DNA of 64,000 nt from Cellulomonas carbonis. GTDB lineage: Bacteria > Actinomycetota > Actinomycetes > Actinomycetales > Cellulomonadaceae. Shown one piece after another: positions 60,368-64,000 of this stretch; position 1 is the first letter of the stretch, and every line of letters begins with the position of its first letter. The notes under the pieces were generated by a model. The model saw only the letters and a list, made by a program, of their open reading frames with translations. It had not been told where the DNA came from and searched no databases. The stretch covers positions 248,001 through 312,000 of the forward strand of contig NZ_BMEB01000002.1 of the NCBI RefSeq assembly GCF_014636275.1, in the 5' to 3' direction. The position numbers and the translations under genes were made by a program.

Positions 60368-60883
60368 GTGAGCCGCACCTACCGCGTCATGACCGTGTGC
60401 ACGGGCAACATCTGCCGCTCGCCGATGGCCGAGGTGGTGCTGCGCGACCGCCTCGAGAAGGCGGGACTGGGCGACCGCGTCGTCGTCGACTCGACCGGCA
60501 TCAGCGACGAGGAGCACGGCAACCCGATCGACCGTCGGGCGCAGCGGGTCCTCTCGGCGCACGGGTACCCCGTCCCCGCGCGGCGTGCGCGCCAGGTGAC
60601 GCCCGTCGACCTCACGGCGCGCGACCTGGTGCTGGCCATGACGGCGTCGCACGCCAACGCGCTGCGCCGGCTCGCGCACGGGGACCCTGCCGTCGAGCGC
60701 CGCATCCGGATGTACCGGTCGTTCGACCCGGCCGCCCCGACGGGCGTCGCCGAGCACCACCTCGACGTCGACGACCCCTGGTACGGCGACGCCGCGGGCT
60801 TCGAGGTCACGCTCGCCGAGGTCGAGGCGGCCGCCGACGCGATCGTCGAGCACGTCCGCGCGGAGCTCGACGCGCGCGGCTGA
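60368..60883 (+). CDS. Low-molecular-weight protein tyrosine phosphatase
   Basis: A 171-aa phosphatase. The P-loop CTGNICRS has nucleophile Cys11 and Arg17, and the general acid is Asp136 in DDPWYG. It removes phosphate from tyrosine or arginine residues. The GTG at 60368 has GAGGA 8 bases upstream; the ATG at 60359 would add three residues but overlaps that SD. Confidence 0.93.
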   Translation: MSRTYRVMTVCTGNICRSPMAEVVLRDRLEKAGLGDRVVVDSTGISDEEHGNPIDRRAQRVLSAHGYPVPARRARQVTPVDLTARDLVLAMTASHANALRRLAHGDPAVERRIRMYRSFDPAAPTGVAEHHLDVDDPWYGDAAGFEVTLAEVEAAADAIVEHVRAELDARG

Positions 60884-60934
60884 CGGTTCACACCCCCGCC
60901 GGCCCGGGCGGCTGGCGGCCCACACCCGTCCGCC

Positions 60935-60954
60935 CCGGGCGGCTGGCCGCCCGG
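60935..60954 (+). terminator. Stem-loop after the phosphatase gene
   Basis: CCGGGCGG-ctgg-CCGCCCGG, 8 bp, 52 bases after the stop. The word CCGGGCGGCTGGC also occurs about 30 bases earlier. Confidence 0.6.
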
Positions 60955-61026
60955 ACCCCTCCGCGACGAGCCGCTTCACCCACCCCCGCTCCGCAACGGC
61001 GGGGGAGGCCGGTCGATGAGCACCGC

Positions 61027-63369
61027 ATGACCCGTGCCTCCGCCGACGCCCCCGCGTGGTCGCGGCTCGTGCGCGCGGTCGCCCCGTCGGGCGCGACGCC
61101 CGGCGTCCGCGTCCTCGACGCGGGGCTGCTCGTGCTCGTCGTCGCGCTCGCGGTCGTGTCGTCGTCCGGCCTGGCCCCGCCCGCGTGGGAGGGACCCGTG
61201 GCGGTCGCCGTGTTCGTCGCGGCCGTCGCGCTCGCGGCCGTCCGCTGCGTGGCCGGACCCCGTCGCGTCGACGACGTGCTGCTCACGCTCGCGCTGCTGG
61301 GCTACGCGGCGAGCTGGGCGTACCGGGTCCTCGTGTACGAGACCGGGATCGACACGAGCTACCCGAGCCCGATGGACGCGATGTGGCTGACGTTCCCGCT
61401 GCTCGCCGCGCCCGCGATCGCGCTGCACGGTCGCGCGCGGGGCGACCGGTCACGGCCCGCGATGTGGGTCGACGTGCTCATCGGCGCGGCCGGCACCGCC
61501 GCGGCCGTCTCGACGTTCTTCATGGTCAGCGGCACGCGCAGCGGGACGACCGCGCTCGCGGTGCTCAACGAGGCCGCGTACGTCGTCGGCGACACCGCGC
61601 TCGTCGCCGTCTGCCTCCAGGCGGCGTTCGCCCGGCGCTTCCGCGTCGCACCGTCGCTGTGGCTGCGCATGGCGGGGGCCGTGACCCTCGTGGCGGGCGA
61701 CGCGCTGTACGTCGCGGCCGCCGCCGGCGGCCGTCCGGACGACCTGGGCTGGTCCGGTGCGACGTGGCCCGTGGGCGTCGTGCTGCTCGCCCTGTCCGTC
61801 GGGCGCGCCACCGAGGACCTCCCGCAGCGCACCGTCCGGCGCGAGGTGCTCCTCGTCCCCGTCGTCGGGTCCGTCACGTCGGTGCTCGTCCTGCTGACCA
61901 CGCGCGACGACCGGGTGATCCGGCTGCTCGCCGCCGCCGCGATCCTGCTCGCCGTCGGACGCATGGCGCTCGCGTTCCGCGAGGTCGACGCGCTCGCCGG
62001 GAGCCGTGAGCTGGCCCGCACCGACGAGCTCACGGGCCTGGCGAACCGCCGCGCGTTCTACGACGAGGCGACGCGCGTCCTCGCGACCGGGCGGCCGGCG
62101 ACGGTCCTGCTGCTCGACCTCGACGGGTTCAAGGAGGTCAACGACTCACTCGGGCACGGCGCCGGCGACGCGCTGCTCGCACTGGTCGCGCGACGTCTCG
62201 CGGCTGAGGCGCGGCGCGGAGGAGGAGGACGCGAGGGCGACGTCGTCGCGCGCCTGGGCGGCGACGAGTTCGCGGCGCTCCTGCCCGGGGCGACGCCCGA
62301 GACGGGTGCCCGCGCGGTCGAGCGCATGGTCGGGGCGCTCACCGCGTCCTACGAGATCGACGGCGTGCGCGTGCGCGTGTCCGCCGCGGCCGGCGTCGTG
62401 CACGCGCCCGAGCACGGGACCACCACCGAGGAGCTCGTGCGCTGCGCCGACGTCGCGATGTACGCCTCGAAGGCGGCGCGCTCGGGCGTCGTCGTCTACG
62501 ACGCGTCGCTCGACACGCGCAGCCGCACCGGCCTCCAGCGCGTCGAGCGGCTGCGCACCGCGCTGCGCGACGGCGGCGTCGTCGTGCACTTCCAGCCCAA
62601 GGTGGACCTCCGCACGGGTGCGGTCACGGGCGTCGAGGCGCTCGCGCGGCTGCAGGACCCCGACGAGGGGCTGCTCTACCCCGGCCAGTTCCTCGGGCTG
62701 CTCGCGCAGGCCGGCGAGCTGCCGCGGCTCACCGAGCTGGTCCTCGACGCGGCGCTCGCGCAGGCGCGGCGCTGGCGCGACGACGGCCGGCCGCTCCCGG
62801 TCGCCGTCAACGTGCCGGCCGACGCCGTCGTCGACGAGGGCCTGCCCGAGCGGCTCGACGCGATCCTCGAGCGCCACGGCCTCGACGGGTCGTCGCTCGT
62901 CGTCGAGGTCACCGAGGAGCTCCTGCTGCACGACCACGTCACGGGCCGCGCCGTCCTGGGCGAGCTGCGCTCGCGCGGAATCCGGGTCTCGATCGACGAC
63001 TACGGCACGGGCTACAGCTCGCTCGCGTACCTGCGGGACCTGCCGCTCGACGAGCTCAAGCTCGACCGGAGCTTCGCCGAGGCGCTCGCGGGCGACCCGC
63101 GCGCCGAGCGGATCGTCGAGTCCACGGCCGCGCTCGCCCACAGCCTCGGCCTGCGGATCGTCGCCGAGGGCATCGAGACCGAGTCCGAGCGCGAGCTCGT
63201 CGCGCGGTGCGGGTGCGACGAGGCGCAGGGCTACCTGTTCGCCCGGCCCGCCCCGGCCGAGCAGCTCGCCGAGCTCCTCGCGGAACGTTGCCCCGTCCGC
63301 CTCGGGCGTGGTGGGGGCGGCGAGCGGGCGGGCGTGCGGGCGGACGACGGCGGGTTCGTCGTCGCGTAG
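61027..63369 (+). CDS. GGDEF-EAL c-di-GMP enzyme, membrane-bound
   Basis: A 780-aa protein with about eight to ten N-terminal membrane segments (about 30-320), a GGDEF domain with intact GGDEF (411-415) and an intact inhibitory site Arg402-x-x-Asp405 five residues before it, and an EAL domain with EAL at 537-539, DDYGTG and AEGIETESE. Both synthesis and hydrolysis of c-di-GMP are possible. It is 3 kb from the c-di-GMP riboswitch. The ATG at 61027 lacks a strong SD. Confidence 0.94.
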   Translation: MTRASADAPAWSRLVRAVAPSGATPGVRVLDAGLLVLVVALAVVSSSGLAPPAWEGPVAVAVFVAAVALAAVRCVAGPRRVDDVLLTLALLGYAASWAYRVLVYETGIDTSYPSPMDAMWLTFPLLAAPAIALHGRARGDRSRPAMWVDVLIGAAGTAAAVSTFFMVSGTRSGTTALAVLNEAAYVVGDTALVAVCLQAAFARRFRVAPSLWLRMAGAVTLVAGDALYVAAAAGGRPDDLGWSGATWPVGVVLLALSVGRATEDLPQRTVRREVLLVPVVGSVTSVLVLLTTRDDRVIRLLAAAAILLAVGRMALAFREVDALAGSRELARTDELTGLANRRAFYDEATRVLATGRPATVLLLDLDGFKEVNDSLGHGAGDALLALVARRLAAEARRGGGGREGDVVARLGGDEFAALLPGATPETGARAVERMVGALTASYEIDGVRVRVSAAAGVVHAPEHGTTTEELVRCADVAMYASKAARSGVVVYDASLDTRSRTGLQRVERLRTALRDGGVVVHFQPKVDLRTGAVTGVEALARLQDPDEGLLYPGQFLGLLAQAGELPRLTELVLDAALAQARRWRDDGRPLPVAVNVPADAVVDEGLPERLDAILERHGLDGSSLVVEVTEELLLHDHVTGRAVLGELRSRGIRVSIDDYGTGYSSLAYLRDLPLDELKLDRSFAEALAGDPRAERIVESTAALAHSLGLRIVAEGIETESERELVARCGCDEAQGYLFARPAPAEQLAELLAERCPVRLGRGGGGERAGVRADDGGFVVA

Positions 63370-63395
63370 CCCCGCGCTGCCGGCGGTCGGACGGG

Positions 63396-63410
63396 CCCGC
63401 GTCGCGCGGG
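63396..63410 (+). terminator. Short stem-loop after the GGDEF-EAL gene
   Basis: CCCGCG-tcg-CGCGGG, 6 bp, 27 bases after the stop. Confidence 0.4.
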
Positions 63411-63486
63411 TGGGTGGTCATCGGGGATGCTGGGCGGGTCGACCAGCGCGGACGCATCGGCGGGCGCGCGACCCGAGGAGGACGGC

Positions 63487-63948
63487 ATGCGGTGCCCGAT
63501 CGACGAGGCCGAGCTCGTCATGACCGAGCGGCAGGGGATCGAGATCGACTACTGCCCGCGGTGCCGAGGCGTGTGGCTCGACCGGGGTGAGCTCGACAAG
63601 ATCATCGAGCGGTCGACGACGCCCGCTGCGGCGCAGGCCGCGATGGACGCCGCGACCGGTGAGTACCGGCCGGACCACCACGACCGCGCCTACGAGCCGC
63701 GGTTCGCCGACCCGCGCGGCGCCGGCTACGGCGCACCCGCACCCGACCCCCGCGGCGGCGCGTACCCGGGCGGCGGCTACGGCGAGCGGCCCTACGTGCA
63801 GCCCGGCTACGGCCAGCCCGGCTACGAGCAGCGCGGGTACGACCAGCGCGGGTACGACCAGCGCGGCATCGACCCACGGACCGGGCGCCCCTACGGCAAG
63901 CGCAAGAAGAAGGGCTCGTTCCTCGAGGACCTCTTCGACTTCGACTGA
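63487..63948 (+). CDS. Zinc-finger (TFIIB-type) protein with Tyr/Gly repeat tail
   Basis: A 153-aa protein. Residues 1-42 are a Zf-TFIIB-like domain with Cys3 and the pair in DYCPRCRGVWLDRGELDKII. The rest is a Pro/Gly/Tyr-rich low-complexity tail with repeated G-Y-x-Q-R/P, ending in a basic patch and LEDLFDFD. The ATG at 63487 follows GAGGAGG; the frame upstream is noise. Function unknown. The window ends 52 bases later with a GC-rich inverted repeat (63969-63985) that may be its terminator. Confidence 0.85.
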   Translation: MRCPIDEAELVMTERQGIEIDYCPRCRGVWLDRGELDKIIERSTTPAAAQAAMDAATGEYRPDHHDRAYEPRFADPRGAGYGAPAPDPRGGAYPGGGYGERPYVQPGYGQPGYEQRGYDQRGYDQRGIDPRTGRPYGKRKKKGSFLEDLFDFD

Positions 63949-64000
63949 CACCGCCCGCCGCCCGCCGCCCGCCGCCCGACGGCGGACGGCGGACGGGACG

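Noticed and set aside
63418..63446. GTCATC-N16-TCGACCAG before the zinc-finger gene as a FliA site
   Set aside because: Spacer one base too long and the -10 lacks CCGAT; no functional link to motility.
1..64000. tRNA, rRNA, insertion sequences, prophage
   Set aside because: No tRNA cloverleaf, rRNA segment, transposase or integrase was recognised. The DUF222/HNH gene alone is not evidence of a mobile element.

Overview
The window comes from a very GC-rich, flagellated actinobacterium. GTG and TTG starts are common, many stops and starts overlap (ATGA, GTGA, TTGA), there is no P- or L-ring, and a LacI-controlled GH42 galactosidase operon sits beside a complete inner flagellar and chemotaxis block. 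A Cellulomonas-like member of the Micrococcales fits best; this is inference from gene content, since no marker RNA gene lies in the window.

Layout. (1) 1-5944: divergent LacI-type repressor (partial), operator pair, GH42 beta-galactosidase, two ABC permeases and a lipoprotein solute-binding protein: import and hydrolysis of a galactoside, without its own ATPase gene. (2) 6032-10014: metallo-beta-lactamase-fold gene with two compensating frameshifts, DUF222/HNH protein, AlkZ-like winged-helix protein. (3) 10061-42609: flagellar block. An EAL-like/HDOD protein and flgN-flgK-flgL-fliW read left. fliA, fliC, fliD-fliS-(fliT-like), flgB-flgC-fliE-fliF-fliG-fliH-fliI-fliJ-fliK-flgD-flgE, flbD-motA-motB-fliL and fliM-fliN-fliO-fliP-fliQ-fliR-flhB-(25-aa ORF)-flhA-(degenerate flhF) read right. 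(4) 42772-56841: csrA, cheA-cheW, four chemoreceptors, then cheB-cheR-cheY-cheX-cheY-cheX. (5) 56924-64000: M15 peptidase, c-di-GMP-I (GEMM) riboswitch with a 52-aa ORF, cell-wall-binding-repeat protein, an unusual leader with a 12-codon ORF and a three-way-junction fold, a low-molecular-weight phosphatase, a GGDEF-EAL protein with intact motifs, and a small zinc-finger protein.

How it works together. Nine 29-bp sites of the form cTCAYs-N15-CCGATSRG head most of the motility transcription units on both strands. They look like promoters of the FliA-type sigma factor encoded at 15326 and define a local regulon that also takes in the EAL-like/HDOD protein and the M15 peptidase. A perfect Crp-type palindrome lies upstream of fliA. 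FliW, CsrA and a GGA-loop hairpin in the flagellin leader suggest post-transcriptional control of flagellin. A c-di-GMP riboswitch, an intact GGDEF-EAL enzyme and an EAL-like/HDOD protein tie the region to c-di-GMP.

Oddities: FliM lacks the usual N-terminal CheY-P docking motif, FlhF has lost its P-loop, two tandem CheY/CheX-type pairs are present, and distal rod genes, flgM and flhG were not seen.
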